NCBI GenBank assembly: GCA_003576805.1
Contig: QEVM01000010.1
Coordinates: forward strand, 1 to 48,439
From: Pseudomonadota bacterium
GTDB lineage: Bacteria; Myxococcota_A; UBA9160; PR03
DNA length: 48,439 bases
Direction: 5' to 3'
Positions 23,598 through 32,990 of the stretch are shown one piece after another. The number at the start of each line of letters is the position of its first letter. Within the stretch, counting starts at the first letter, position 1. The translations under genes were made by a program, and so were the position numbers. The notes beneath the pieces were generated by a model that searched no databases, was not told the origin of the DNA, and saw only the letters and a list, made by a program, of their open reading frames with translations.

Positions 23598-26500
23598 GTG
23601 ATTCCCTCGCCCGGTCAGATCGTCCACGTGCGCAGCCGTGAGTACCTCGTCGAGGAGGTCATTCCTCCGCGCGCCGAGAACGAACAGACGCTCGTGCGCC
23701 TCGCATGTCTCGAAGACGACGCGCAGGGCGAGCCGCTCGAAGTGCTCTGGGAGAAGGAGCTCGACGCGCGCGTACGGAGCGCGAACGCCTGGACCCGGCT
23801 CGATGAGCGCGGCTTCGATCCGCCGCGGCTCTTCGCTTCCTACCTGGATGCGCTCCGCTGGCACTGCGTCACGGCGACCGACCCGCGGCTCTTTCAAGCG
23901 CCATACCGCGCCGGCATCCAGCTCCACGCCTATCAGCTAGAGCCGCTGCGCAAGGCGCTGCGCGAGCCACGCGTGAACCTCTTCATCGCCGACGACGTGG
24001 GCCTCGGCAAGACCATCGAGGCCGGCCTCGTTCTACGCGAGCTGCTGATGCGCCAGAAGGTTCGACGCGCCGTCGTGTCGTGTCCACCTTCGGTGATGCT
24101 GCAATGGCGGGACGAGCTGGAGCAGCGCTTCGGACTGTCGTTCGTGATCTACGACCGCCGCTTCGTTGCCGCGCAGCGGCGCGAGCGCGGCTTCGGCGTG
24201 AACCCCTGGACGACGCACAGCCGCTTCCTGATCTCGCACGCGCTGCTGCGCGACGAGGACTACGCTGCCGGCCTGCGCGACTGGCTCGGCGACTTTTCGC
24301 CGGGCTCGCTCCTGATCCTCGACGAGGCGCACAACGCCGCGCCGGCGAGCGGCTCACGCTACGCCGTCGACTCGCACCTGACCCAGGTGGTGCGCGAGCT
24401 GGCGCCGCGCTTCGAGCACCGGCTCTTTCTGTCGGCTACGCCCCACAACGGGCATTCGAACAGCTTCGCAGCACTGCTCGAGATCCTCGACCCGCTGCGC
24501 TTCTGCCGCGGCGTGCCGGTCAAGAGCGCGAAGCTCCTGGACGCCGTGATGGTGAGGCGGCTCAAGAGCGACCTGCGCGAAGTCGTGGGCGGCCTACCGG
24601 AACGCAAGCTCGTGCAGGTCGACGTCATCGGCCTCCCGGGCGACGCGCCCGACCTCGCGCTTCCGGCGCTGCTCGAGGAGTATGCGGAGCTGCGCGAGGC
24701 ACGCTTCGCTGGAGCGACGAGGTCGGCGCAGGTCGCAGCGGCGCTCGTCGTCTCGTCGCTGCAGAAGCGCCTGCTTTCGTCGATCGAAGCCTTCGCCTGC
24801 ACGCTCGCCGTACACCAGCGCGCGCTCGACAAGGAGGTCGCGGCGCCGCACGCGAGCAAGAAACGCTCACTCGCGAAGCAGCAGCGCGAGCTGCTCGAAG
24901 CCGCGCCCGGCCGCGACGACGATCGCGCCGAGCTGTCCGAAGACGAGGCGAGCGCCGAGGAGCGCGGCGCCGTCGCCGCCGCGACGGTGGTGGCCGAGGA
25001 GGACGCGGGCGCACGCGTCACCGGCGCCGAGTGCGATCTCCTCGCGCGGATGGCGAAGATCGCCGACGCGGCCCGCGGTCTGGCCGATGCACGGGTCGAG
25101 AAGCTCGTGGCGTGGATCCGTGAGCACTGCTGCCCGTCCGGGCGCTGGAACGAGCGGCGCGTTCTGATCTTCACCGAGTACGCCGACACCAAGCGCTACC
25201 TCGAAGCACAGCTCCGCGACGCCTTCGCCGCGACCGATCGCGCCGGCGAGCGCATCCGCACCTTCCACGGCGGCATGAGCGACGACTCGCGAGAAGAGGT
25301 GAAGCGCGCCTTCAATGCGCATCCCGCGAAGCACCCGTTGCGCATCCTGATCGCCACCGACGCCGCGCGGGAAGGCGTGAACCTCCAGAACCACTGCGCG
25401 GACCTCTTCCACTTCGACGTCCCTTGGAATCCGATGCGCATCGAGCAGAGGAACGGCCGCATCGACCGCAAGCTCCAGCGCGCCTCCGTCGTGCGCTGCC
25501 ACTACTTCTTCTACGCCCAGCGGCCCGAGGATCCCGTGCTGCAAGCGCTCGTGCGCAAGACCGAGACGATCGAGCGCGAGCTCGGATCGCTTTCGCCCGT
25601 GCTCGAGCGCCGCCTCTCGGACAAGCTCGGCGGTCGCATCCGGCGCGACCGCGCTCGCGCGCTCGCCCACGAGATCGAGGCCGAGGAGGCGTCGGCCGCT
25701 GATCGCGCCACCGTCGAGGAAGAGCTCGAAGCCGTGCGCGAGCGCCAGGAGCAGCTCGCTGCGCAGCTCGACCAGCTCCGCACGCAGCTCGGCGTCTCGC
25801 AGCGCTATCTCGGGCTCGACACGGAGCGGCTCACGAGCGCCGTTTCGGCCTCGCTCGAGATCGCCGCGGGCGCGTCGCTCGCAGCCGAAGGAAGCGGCGC
25901 GACGTACGCGGTCGCCACGTCCGATCGGCCCGAACGGGGCGACGGTTACGTCGCAGGCCCGCCGAGGCCGATCGAGCGCTTCGTTTTCCCGCCGCTCGAC
26001 CGCCTGCCCGGCGCTGATCCGAGCTGGGCCGACACGCTCGACGCGCTGCGCCCGCCGAAGCAGAAGGGCGTCTCGCCGCACGAGTGGCGGCGCGAGGCGC
26101 CAATCCGGCCGGTGGTGTTCGAGGCGCCGGACACGCTCGACGACGACGTGGTCCAGCTTCACTTGGAGCACCGCGTGGTGCGGCGTCTCCTTGGCCGCTT
26201 CCTCGCGCAGGGCTTCGTGCACGACGATCTCGCGCGTGCCTGCGTCGGGCAGGTGCGCGACGCGATTCCGCGCGCCGTGCTGCTCGGCCGGCTCTCTCTC
26301 TACGGGCCTGGCGCCACGCGCCTCCACGACGAGGTGATCGCAGTCGCCGCGCGCTGGACGGAGCCCGCCGCCCGCAAGGAGCCGCTGCGCCCCTACGCGG
26401 AGCGCGCGGAGGCGGAGAGCATCAAGCTGCTCGACGCATCGCTCGTCACCTCGGGCTCGGTCGCGGCGGAGGTGCAGGCCAAGCTCGTCGCGGCGTCGCG

Positions 26501-26861
26501 TCGCGACGTCGCCGAGCTCGTGCCGCATCTCGAAGCGCGGGCGCGCGAGACCGCCGAGCGCGCGGCCAAGCTCCTGGCCGAGCGCGGCGAGCGCGAAGCG
26601 CGGGACCTGCGCGCGCTGATCGAGAGCCAGCGCATCCGCATCGAGGCCGAGTGCAAGACGTACGACCCGAAGCAGCTCGGGCTCTTCGAAGCCGAGGAGC
26701 GACGCCAGAAGGAGGCGGACCGCCGCTACTGGGACAAGCGCCTCGCCGAGATTCCCGACGAGATCGAGCGCGAGCCCGCGCGCGTCCGGCGCGGCTACGA
26801 AGTCGCGGCGACGCGCGTCGAGCCCGTGGGCATGGTCTATCTCTGGCCGGTGACGGGATGA
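23598..26861 (+). CDS. drmD: DISARM DrmD: SNF2-like helicase (class 1)
   Basis: A 1087-residue SF2 ATPase from GTG 23598. Walker A is ADDVGLGKTIEAG (GLGKT 135-139), motif II LDEAHN (242-245 DEAH), motif III LSATPHNGH (278-286). The second RecA domain has RVLIFTEYADT (about 517), ATDAAREGVNLQ (about 585-596) and EQRNGRIDR (about 616-624). The remaining 450 residues are helical with coiled-coil character, such as the 25690-25800 region. This long SNF2-type helicase followed by an N6-adenine methylase is the hallmark start of class 1 DISARM. Its stop overlaps the drmMI start as ATGA, so the two are translated together. All ATPase motifs are intact. Confidence 0.9.
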   Translation: MIPSPGQIVHVRSREYLVEEVIPPRAENEQTLVRLACLEDDAQGEPLEVLWEKELDARVRSANAWTRLDERGFDPPRLFASYLDALRWHCVTATDPRLFQAPYRAGIQLHAYQLEPLRKALREPRVNLFIADDVGLGKTIEAGLVLRELLMRQKVRRAVVSCPPSVMLQWRDELEQRFGLSFVIYDRRFVAAQRRERGFGVNPWTTHSRFLISHALLRDEDYAAGLRDWLGDFSPGSLLILDEAHNAAPASGSRYAVDSHLTQVVRELAPRFEHRLFLSATPHNGHSNSFAALLEILDPLRFCRGVPVKSAKLLDAVMVRRLKSDLREVVGGLPERKLVQVDVIGLPGDAPDLALPALLEEYAELREARFAGATRSAQVAAALVVSSLQKRLLSSIEAFACTLAVHQRALDKEVAAPHASKKRSLAKQQRELLEAAPGRDDDRAELSEDEASAEERGAVAAATVVAEEDAGARVTGAECDLLARMAKIADAARGLADARVEKLVAWIREHCCPSGRWNERRVLIFTEYADTKRYLEAQLRDAFAATDRAGERIRTFHGGMSDDSREEVKRAFNAHPAKHPLRILIATDAAREGVNLQNHCADLFHFDVPWNPMRIEQRNGRIDRKLQRASVVRCHYFFYAQRPEDPVLQALVRKTETIERELGSLSPVLERRLSDKLGGRIRRDRARALAHEIEAEEASAADRATVEEELEAVRERQEQLAAQLDQLRTQLGVSQRYLGLDTERLTSAVSASLEIAAGASLAAEGSGATYAVATSDRPERGDGYVAGPPRPIERFVFPPLDRLPGADPSWADTLDALRPPKQKGVSPHEWRREAPIRPVVFEAPDTLDDDVVQLHLEHRVVRRLLGRFLAQGFVHDDLARACVGQVRDAIPRAVLLGRLSLYGPGATRLHDEVIAVAARWTEPAARKEPLRPYAERAEAESIKLLDASLVTSGSVAAEVQAKLVAASRRDVAELVPHLEARARETAERAAKLLAERGEREARDLRALIESQRIRIEAECKTYDPKQLGLFEAEERRQKEADRRYWDKRLAEIPDEIEREPARVRRGYEVAATRVEPVGMVYLWPVTG

Positions 26862-29800
26862 GCGACCCGGAGCTGCGTGCGCATCGAGAGTGGCTCGGCT
26901 TCCTCCAGCCGACCGGCCTCCTCGTCTCCGCGCACGCGCTCGCGGCGAGCGGAGTCGCGCCCGATCGCAACATCGCCCCGCAGCAGCAAATCCTGCGAGA
27001 GCTCGTCGACGACGACGGCCGCCTGCGCGACTTCGCGGAGCTGTGCACCGCTCTGTTCGGCTGGGAGCCCGCCGACCTCGCACCCGGAGACGCCTTCGAG
27101 GTGGCGCTGCCCGAGTACGGAGACCGGCTCGCGCCGCGCTTCGCCGTCTTCGATCCCGATGCGCCGGCCGGCGCTTCCGCGGCCGAGCGCGCCCTGCTCC
27201 TGATCCATCTCCTCGAAGGCGACGCGGACTTCGACGCGCCGAGCACCGAGCGCGGCTGGCAGGCGAGCCCGCAGGCGCGCTTCGAGCGGCTCTTGCGCGA
27301 GACGGGCGTGGCGCATGGCTTGATCGCGAACGACCGCGCGCTGCGCCTCGTCTACGCGCCGCGCGGCGAGTCTTCGGGCTTCGGCACCTTCCGCTGGTCC
27401 GAGCTGGTGACGGTGGCGGGCCGGCCGCTCGTCTCGGCGCTCCACATGCTGCTGCGCGCCGAGCGGCTCTTCACCTCGCCCGCAAAGCAGCGCCTTCCCG
27501 CGCTCTTGAGGGAGAGCCGCCGCTTCCAAAGTCAGGTTTCGACCCGCCTCGCGGAGCAGGTGCTCGGCGCGCTCTGGGATCTCCTCGGCGGCTTTCAGGC
27601 GGCGGACGCGGCGGCGCAGGGAAGGCTGCTCGGCCCCGTCGTCGCGACGCAGCCGCGCGAGGTGTACGGGGGCCTCCTCTCGACGCTGCTGCGCCTCGTG
27701 TTCGTCCTCTACGCCGAAGACCGCGGCCTCCTCTCGAACGATCCCGTCTACGTCCAGCACTACTCGGTCGGTGCGCTGTTCGAGAAGCTGCGTGACGACG
27801 CCGGCCGCCACCCCGACACGATGGATCAGCGCTACGGCGCGTGGGCGAGGCTGCTCGCGCTCTTCCGGCTGATCTTCGCCGGCGCAGGCCACGGCGCGCT
27901 GCGGCTTCCGGCGCGGCGCGGACAGCTCTTCGATCCCGACGCGTATCCGTTCCTCGAAGGCCGCGCGGCCGGCACGCGCTGGGACGAGAGCGGCACGCTG
28001 GACGTGCCGCGCGTGCCCGACGGCGTCGTGTGGCGCGTGCTCTCGAAGCTGCTCGTCCTGGACGGCGAGCGGCTCAGCTACCGCGCCCTCGACGTCGAAC
28101 AGATCGGCTCGGTCTACGAGGCGATGATGGGCTTCCGGCTGGAGCGCGCGGCGGGCGCCGCGATCGGCGTGCGGCCAAAGCAGGTCGTCGTGGACGTCGA
28201 TGCGCTGCTCATCGTGAAGCCGAAGGAGCGCGCGAAGCAGCTTCAAGAGCGCGCCGAATGCAAGCTCGAGGGCCGGGCCGCCGAGGCGCTGCGCGCGGCG
28301 AAGACGCCCGAAGACGTCGCGGCCGCGCTCGGACGAAGGCTCTCGCCCTACACGCCGCGCGTGCTGCCGCCCGGCGGGCTCTACCTCCAGCCGACCGAGG
28401 AGCGACGCCGCTCGGGCTCGCACTACACGCCTCGCTCGCTCACCGAGCCGATCGTCGCGACGACGCTGCGTCCAATCTTGGATGCGCTCGGCCCGCGCCC
28501 GACCGCAGAGCAGATCCTGGCACTCCGCGTGTGCGATCCCGCGATGGGATCGGGCGCATTCCTCGTCGAGGCCTGCCGCTCCCTCGGCGACGCGCTCGTC
28601 GCCGCGTGGCAGACGCAAGCGGCGCCGCCCGAGATTCCGCCCGACGAAGATCCGCAGCTGTTCGCGCGGCGGCTCGTCGCGCAGCAGTGCCTCTACGGCG
28701 TGGACAAGAACCCCTTCGCAGTCGACCTCGCGAAGCTCTCGCTCTGGCTCGCGACGCTCGCGAAGGAGCACCCGTTCACCTTCCTCGATCACGCGCTCCG
28801 CTGCGGCGACTCGCTGGTGGGCCTCTCGCGCCGGCAGATCGCGGGATTCCACTGGGAGCCCGAGGCGCAGGTGGGAAGCGTCGAGAAGATGCTCGCGCCG
28901 AAGATCGCGGCCGCCGAGCGGCTGCGCGAGGAGATCCAGTCGCTTGCGGAGTCCGACGACACCGCGCAGAAGGCGAAGCTCCTGGCCGAAGCCGACGCGA
29001 CGATCGCCGACGTGCGACTCGCCGGCGACCTCGTCGTCGCAGCGTTCTTCGAGGGAGATCGGCCGCGAGAGCGTTTGCGGCTGCGCGCAACGCTCGAACG
29101 CGAGATGGACGTCTGGCTCAGCGGTGGCGGCGACCGCGCCGCGCTCGAGGCGCGAGGCGCCGAGCTACACCGGGGCGAGCATCCGATTCCGCCGTTTCAT
29201 TGGGAGATCGAGTTTCCGGAAGTGTTCTCGCGCGAGAGCCCGGGCTTCGATGCGTTCGTGGGCAACCCGCCCTTCGCGGGCAAGAACACGATCACCGCCG
29301 GGAACCGCGAGCACTACCTGCCGTGGCTGCAAGCGCTGCACGACGAGAGCCACGGCAACTCGGATCTCGTCGCGCACTTCTATCGGCGCGCGTTCGATCT
29401 GCTGCGCAAGGACGGCGCATTCGGACTGATTGCGACGAACACGATCGCACAGGGCGACACGCGGCATACGGGGCTGCGCTGGATCTGCACCCACGGCGGC
29501 ACGATCTACGCGGCGCGCAAGCGCGTGAAGTGGCCGGGCATGGCGGCGGTGGTGGTGAGCGTCGTGCACGTCGCAAAGGGCGAGGGTCCCGAGCGCCGCA
29601 CGATCGACGGCCGGCCTGCCGAGCAGATCACCGCGTTCCTCTTCCACGAAGGCGGCCACGAGAGCCCGGCCGCGCTCGCAGCGAACGCGAGCAAGAGCTT
29701 CATCGGCAGCTACGTGCTCGGCATGGGCTTCACCTTCGATGACGACAGCCCCGACGCGACGCCGCTCGCCGAGATGGAACGCCTGCTCGCGAAGGATCCG

Positions 29801-30772
29801 CGCAACCGCGAGCGCATCTTCCCCTACATCGGTGGCGAGGAGCTGAACGACAGTCCGACCCACGCGCATCGGCGCTACGTGATCAACTTCGGCGAGATGA
29901 CGGAAGCGGAGGCGCGGCGCTGGCCAGATCTGATGGCGATCGTGGACGAGAGGGTCAAGCCGGACCGCCTCGAGGACAATCGCGCGGCGTACCGCACGCG
30001 CTGGTGGCAATACGCCGAGAAGCGCTCCGAACTGTTCGCCGCCATCCGAGGCCTGGATCGCGTGCTCGTGGTGGGACGGAATGCGGACCGCATGGGGTTC
30101 GCTTTCTTACCTGTAGGCACGGTTTACTCCGAGCAGCTTGTGGTGTTCGCCTCCTCATCCGCTGCGGCGTTCTGCGCGCTCCAATCGCGACCTCACGAGG
30201 TATGGGCGAGATTTTTTAGCGGCTCGATGAAGGACGACCTCCGCTACTCCCCCTCCGACTGCTTCGAGACTCTCCCCTTGCCCGTCGACTGGGACTCGAA
30301 CGCCGTCCTCGAAGCCGCGGGCCGCGCCTACTACGAGCACCGCGCGGCGTTGATGATCGAGAACGGCGAAGGTCTCACCAAGACCTACAACCGCTTCCAC
30401 GATCCCGACGAGGGGTCGCCCGGCATCGTGCGGCTGCGTGCGCTGCACGACGCGATGGACCGCGCCGTGCTCGACGCCTACGGCTGGACCACGCTCCGCC
30501 CCGAGCCGAAGTTCCTGCTCGACTACGAAGAGGAGGACGACGGCGCGGACGACGAGAGCACGCGCCGCCGCCGCAAGAAGCCCTGGCGCCTGCGCTGGCC
30601 CGACGAGACCCGCGACGACGTGCTCGCCCGCCTCCTTGCCTTGAACCGCGAGCGCGCTGCGGAGGAAGCCCGGAGCGGCGGCGTGAACGCGAAGTCGAAC
30701 GCGAAGCCCGCGCGCGGCCGCAAGCGGCGCGGCACCTCCTCCTCGGGCTCGCACGGCCCGCTCTTCGACTGA
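26858..30772 (+). CDS. drmMI: DISARM DrmMI: N6-adenine DNA methyltransferase
   Basis: A 1304-residue methylase from ATG 26858. The SAM motif is DPAMGSGAFLVEA (D560 onward) and the catalytic motif IV is NPPF (803-806), in VGNPPFAGKN, the order of gamma-class adenine methylases. The N-terminal 550 residues are the long helical part of Eco57I/PglX-like enzymes, and the C-terminal part should hold the target recognition domain. In class 1 DISARM this enzyme methylates host DNA to mark self. BREX PglX is a relative, but no BREX genes (pglZ, brxC) are present and drmABC follow. Catalytic motifs are intact, so host motif methylation is expected. Confidence 0.9.
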   Translation: MSDPELRAHREWLGFLQPTGLLVSAHALAASGVAPDRNIAPQQQILRELVDDDGRLRDFAELCTALFGWEPADLAPGDAFEVALPEYGDRLAPRFAVFDPDAPAGASAAERALLLIHLLEGDADFDAPSTERGWQASPQARFERLLRETGVAHGLIANDRALRLVYAPRGESSGFGTFRWSELVTVAGRPLVSALHMLLRAERLFTSPAKQRLPALLRESRRFQSQVSTRLAEQVLGALWDLLGGFQAADAAAQGRLLGPVVATQPREVYGGLLSTLLRLVFVLYAEDRGLLSNDPVYVQHYSVGALFEKLRDDAGRHPDTMDQRYGAWARLLALFRLIFAGAGHGALRLPARRGQLFDPDAYPFLEGRAAGTRWDESGTLDVPRVPDGVVWRVLSKLLVLDGERLSYRALDVEQIGSVYEAMMGFRLERAAGAAIGVRPKQVVVDVDALLIVKPKERAKQLQERAECKLEGRAAEALRAAKTPEDVAAALGRRLSPYTPRVLPPGGLYLQPTEERRRSGSHYTPRSLTEPIVATTLRPILDALGPRPTAEQILALRVCDPAMGSGAFLVEACRSLGDALVAAWQTQAAPPEIPPDEDPQLFARRLVAQQCLYGVDKNPFAVDLAKLSLWLATLAKEHPFTFLDHALRCGDSLVGLSRRQIAGFHWEPEAQVGSVEKMLAPKIAAAERLREEIQSLAESDDTAQKAKLLAEADATIADVRLAGDLVVAAFFEGDRPRERLRLRATLEREMDVWLSGGGDRAALEARGAELHRGEHPIPPFHWEIEFPEVFSRESPGFDAFVGNPPFAGKNTITAGNREHYLPWLQALHDESHGNSDLVAHFYRRAFDLLRKDGAFGLIATNTIAQGDTRHTGLRWICTHGGTIYAARKRVKWPGMAAVVVSVVHVAKGEGPERRTIDGRPAEQITAFLFHEGGHESPAALAANASKSFIGSYVLGMGFTFDDDSPDATPLAEMERLLAKDPRNRERIFPYIGGEELNDSPTHAHRRYVINFGEMTEAEARRWPDLMAIVDERVKPDRLEDNRAAYRTRWWQYAEKRSELFAAIRGLDRVLVVGRNADRMGFAFLPVGTVYSEQLVVFASSSAAAFCALQSRPHEVWARFFSGSMKDDLRYSPSDCFETLPLPVDWDSNAVLEAAGRAYYEHRAALMIENGEGLTKTYNRFHDPDEGSPGIVRLRALHDAMDRAVLDAYGWTTLRPEPKFLLDYEEEDDGADDESTRRRRKKPWRLRWPDETRDDVLARLLALNRERAAEEARSGGVNAKSNAKPARGRKRRGTSSSGSHGPLFD

Positions 30773-30789
30773 TTGGAGATCGCCCGCGC

Positions 30790-32586
30790 ATGAAGACCGA
30801 CAGCCTGAGCCTCAAGAATCTCTTCGTCTTCGAGAAGCGCTGGGTGGTGCCGCTCTACCAGCGCCCCTACGTCTGGAGGGAGGAGGAGCAATGGGCGCCG
30901 CTGTGGGACGACGTCCGGACGATTGCGGAGCGACGCGTAGCGGGGCAGCCGGCGCGCGCGCACTTCCTCGGCGCCGTCGTGCTGGAGCAGCTCCCGACGC
31001 CCGCAAGTCGGATCGACGCTCGCCTCGTGATCGACGGCCAGCAGCGTCTCACGACGCTCCAGCTCGCGATCGCGGCTCTGCGCGATCTCTGTCGCACCGA
31101 GGGCGACGACGAATCCGTGAAGTGGCTGCTCAAGCTCTCGGAGAACGACGAGGTCCAGGATCCCGAGAGCGAGGAGCGCTTCAAGGTCTGGCCGACCAAC
31201 GTGGATCGGCCGGCGTATCGCATCGTCGCGGATCCGCGCTCGGCCGACGCGCCCGCGCAAAAGCTTCGCGCGGCGCGGGCCGCGGGCCCTTCGCGCATCG
31301 CGGACGCATACGGCTACTTCCACGACCGCTTCCGCGAGTGGTCGGACGCGGAAGGCGATCCGCTGCTGCGCCGCCGTGCGCTGCGGGACACGCTGCGCGA
31401 TTCGCTCTATCTCGTCGTGATCGACCTCGAGAAGGACGACGAGGCGCAAATCATCTTCGAGACGCTGAACGCGCGCGGCACGCCGCTCCTTCCGATGGAC
31501 CTCGTGAAGAACCACCTCTTTCACGCGGCGGCCGGGGCAGGCGCCGATCTCGACCGTCTCTACGAGAAGCATTGGCGCGAGCTCGACGAGCGCAGCGACT
31601 ACTGGCGCGCCGACGTGCGTCAAGGCCGCCTCAACCGCCCGCGCATCGACGTTTTCCTCCAGCACTACCTGACGATGCGGAGCGGCGACGAGGTGCCTGC
31701 CACGCACCTCTTCACGGTGTTCAAGGAGCAGGCCGAGACGGACACCCGCTCCGCGGAGGAGCAGCTCCGCGAGTTGATCCGGCACGCGCGTGTCTTCGCC
31801 GCGTTCTCGAGCGCACCGGAGCGGTCGCGCAAGCAGCTCTTCTTCAAGCGGCTCACGGTGCTGGATACGACGACCGTCTACCCATTCCTCCTCGATCTCT
31901 ACGCCCGCGAGGAGGAGCGGGGCGCCGCGCTCGACGCAATCCTGGGCGATCTCGAGTCGTATCTCGTCCGCCGCCTCGTCTGCCAGCTCACGACGAAGCG
32001 CTACAACCAGCTGTTCCTCGCGTTGATGAACGCCGTGCGCGAGGGCAGCGAGCCTCCGGCCCGGACGGCGCGCGCGTTCTTGCTGGCCGAGACGTCCGAG
32101 ACGTCGCGCTGGCCCGACGACGATGAGTTCCGCAAGGCGTGGTTCAGCGTTCCCATCTACCAGGCGATCACGCGCCCGCGTCTGCGCATGCTGCTGGAAG
32201 CGCTCGAGGCAGCAACCCAAAGTGACCTTTCCGAAGACATCGAGCTGCGTGGCAATCTGAGCGTCGAGCACCTGATGCCCCAGAGCTGGGAGACCGGCGG
32301 CTGGCCGTTACCCCCGCGCGTCGGCGCCTTCGAGGCCACGAACCGGCGCGAGTCGCTCCTCCACACTTTCGGAAACCTGACGCTCCTCAAGCAGAAGCTG
32401 AACACGATCCAATCGAACCGCCCGTGGGCCGAGAAGCGCACCCTGATCCGCCAGCACGGCGTGCTCGCGCTCAACCGTCAGCTCCAAGACGTGGAGCACT
32501 GGGACGAAGAGGCGATCGAGATGCGCTCGCTCTCGCTCTTCGAGAAGGCCACGCGAATCTGGCCGCGGCCCGAACCGGTCGTCTAG
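30790..32586 (+). CDS. GmrSD-type DUF262/DUF1524 HNH nuclease inserted in the DISARM operon
   Basis: A 598-residue protein from ATG 30790, 17 bases after drmMI and on the same strand. The DUF262 half has VPLYQRPYVW (about 19-28), VIDGQQRLTTL (80-90; the DGQQR nucleotide-sensing motif) and FETLNARGTPL (223-233). The DUF1524 half has the HNH-type nuclease motifs SVEHLMPQSW (H494 in HxxPQ) and HTFGNLTLLKQKLN (525-538). This is the architecture of the fused type IV enzymes GmrSD, BrxU and SspE, which cut DNA with modified bases or sense modification. As part of the methylase transcript it may catch phages whose base modifications defeat DISARM. Its last bases overlap the convergent toxin gene by four. 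Confidence 0.88.
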   Translation: MKTDSLSLKNLFVFEKRWVVPLYQRPYVWREEEQWAPLWDDVRTIAERRVAGQPARAHFLGAVVLEQLPTPASRIDARLVIDGQQRLTTLQLAIAALRDLCRTEGDDESVKWLLKLSENDEVQDPESEERFKVWPTNVDRPAYRIVADPRSADAPAQKLRAARAAGPSRIADAYGYFHDRFREWSDAEGDPLLRRRALRDTLRDSLYLVVIDLEKDDEAQIIFETLNARGTPLLPMDLVKNHLFHAAAGAGADLDRLYEKHWRELDERSDYWRADVRQGRLNRPRIDVFLQHYLTMRSGDEVPATHLFTVFKEQAETDTRSAEEQLRELIRHARVFAAFSSAPERSRKQLFFKRLTVLDTTTVYPFLLDLYAREEERGAALDAILGDLESYLVRRLVCQLTTKRYNQLFLALMNAVREGSEPPARTARAFLLAETSETSRWPDDDEFRKAWFSVPIYQAITRPRLRMLLEALEAATQSDLSEDIELRGNLSVEHLMPQSWETGGWPLPPRVGAFEATNRRESLLHTFGNLTLLKQKLNTIQSNRPWAEKRTLIRQHGVLALNRQLQDVEHWDEEAIEMRSLSLFEKATRIWPRPEPVV

Positions 32587-32990
32587 CGACTGCGGCGGCG
32601 CTTCGAGGGCTCGGGGTAGCGAGCGTGCAGCCGGCCGCTCGCGTCGATGAATTGAATCCACGGGGCACGCAACGTCCCGACGGCTCGTTCGATCCGCGGC
32701 AGCGCGAGAAGAAAGACTCGCAGCATTTCGCCCCGCGTCGCCTTGCCGCCGAGCAGCAGCATGCGCGCGCCGTTCTCCACGAAAGCTCGGCGCTCCGCTG
32801 GGCGGCGGCGGATGTTGCGATCACGAGACACGATGACGAGATCGCGTTCGCTGGCGTACCGGATCCAAGTCTCGTCGTCGATCGAGGCATTCGGGTCGAA
32901 CGCCTCGTCGTGGATCTCCAGCTCGTAGCCCTGCGCGCGCAGCGCATTCGGCACGAACTTGCCGACGCTCCGATCGAAGAAGAACCTCAC
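32583..32990 (-). CDS. VapC45-like PIN-domain toxin
   Basis: A 135-residue protein from GTG 32990, overlapping the stop of the antitoxin gene as GTGA. The PIN-like fold is shown by RFFFDRSVGKFV (D6), a central acidic patch (SIDDETW, about 37-43), and IVSRDRNIRRRPAE (D57). This matches the VapC45 PIN-like family of short nucleases, which cleave RNA. It follows its antitoxin in the order antitoxin-toxin. It points against the DISARM genes and ends on the last codon of the DUF262 gene. Confidence 0.8.
   Translation of the reverse strand: MRFFFDRSVGKFVPNALRAQGYELEIHDEAFDPNASIDDETWIRYASERDLVIVSRDRNIRRRPAERRAFVENGARMLLLGGKATRGEMLRVFLLALPRIERAVGTLRAPWIQFIDASGRLHARYPEPSKRRRSR

Noticed and set aside
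26858..30772. BREX (pglX) or a stand-alone type I/IIG restriction system
   Set aside because: The methylase resembles PglX, but no pglZ, brxC or brxL is present, and drmD, drmA, drmB and drmC flank it, which is diagnostic for DISARM.
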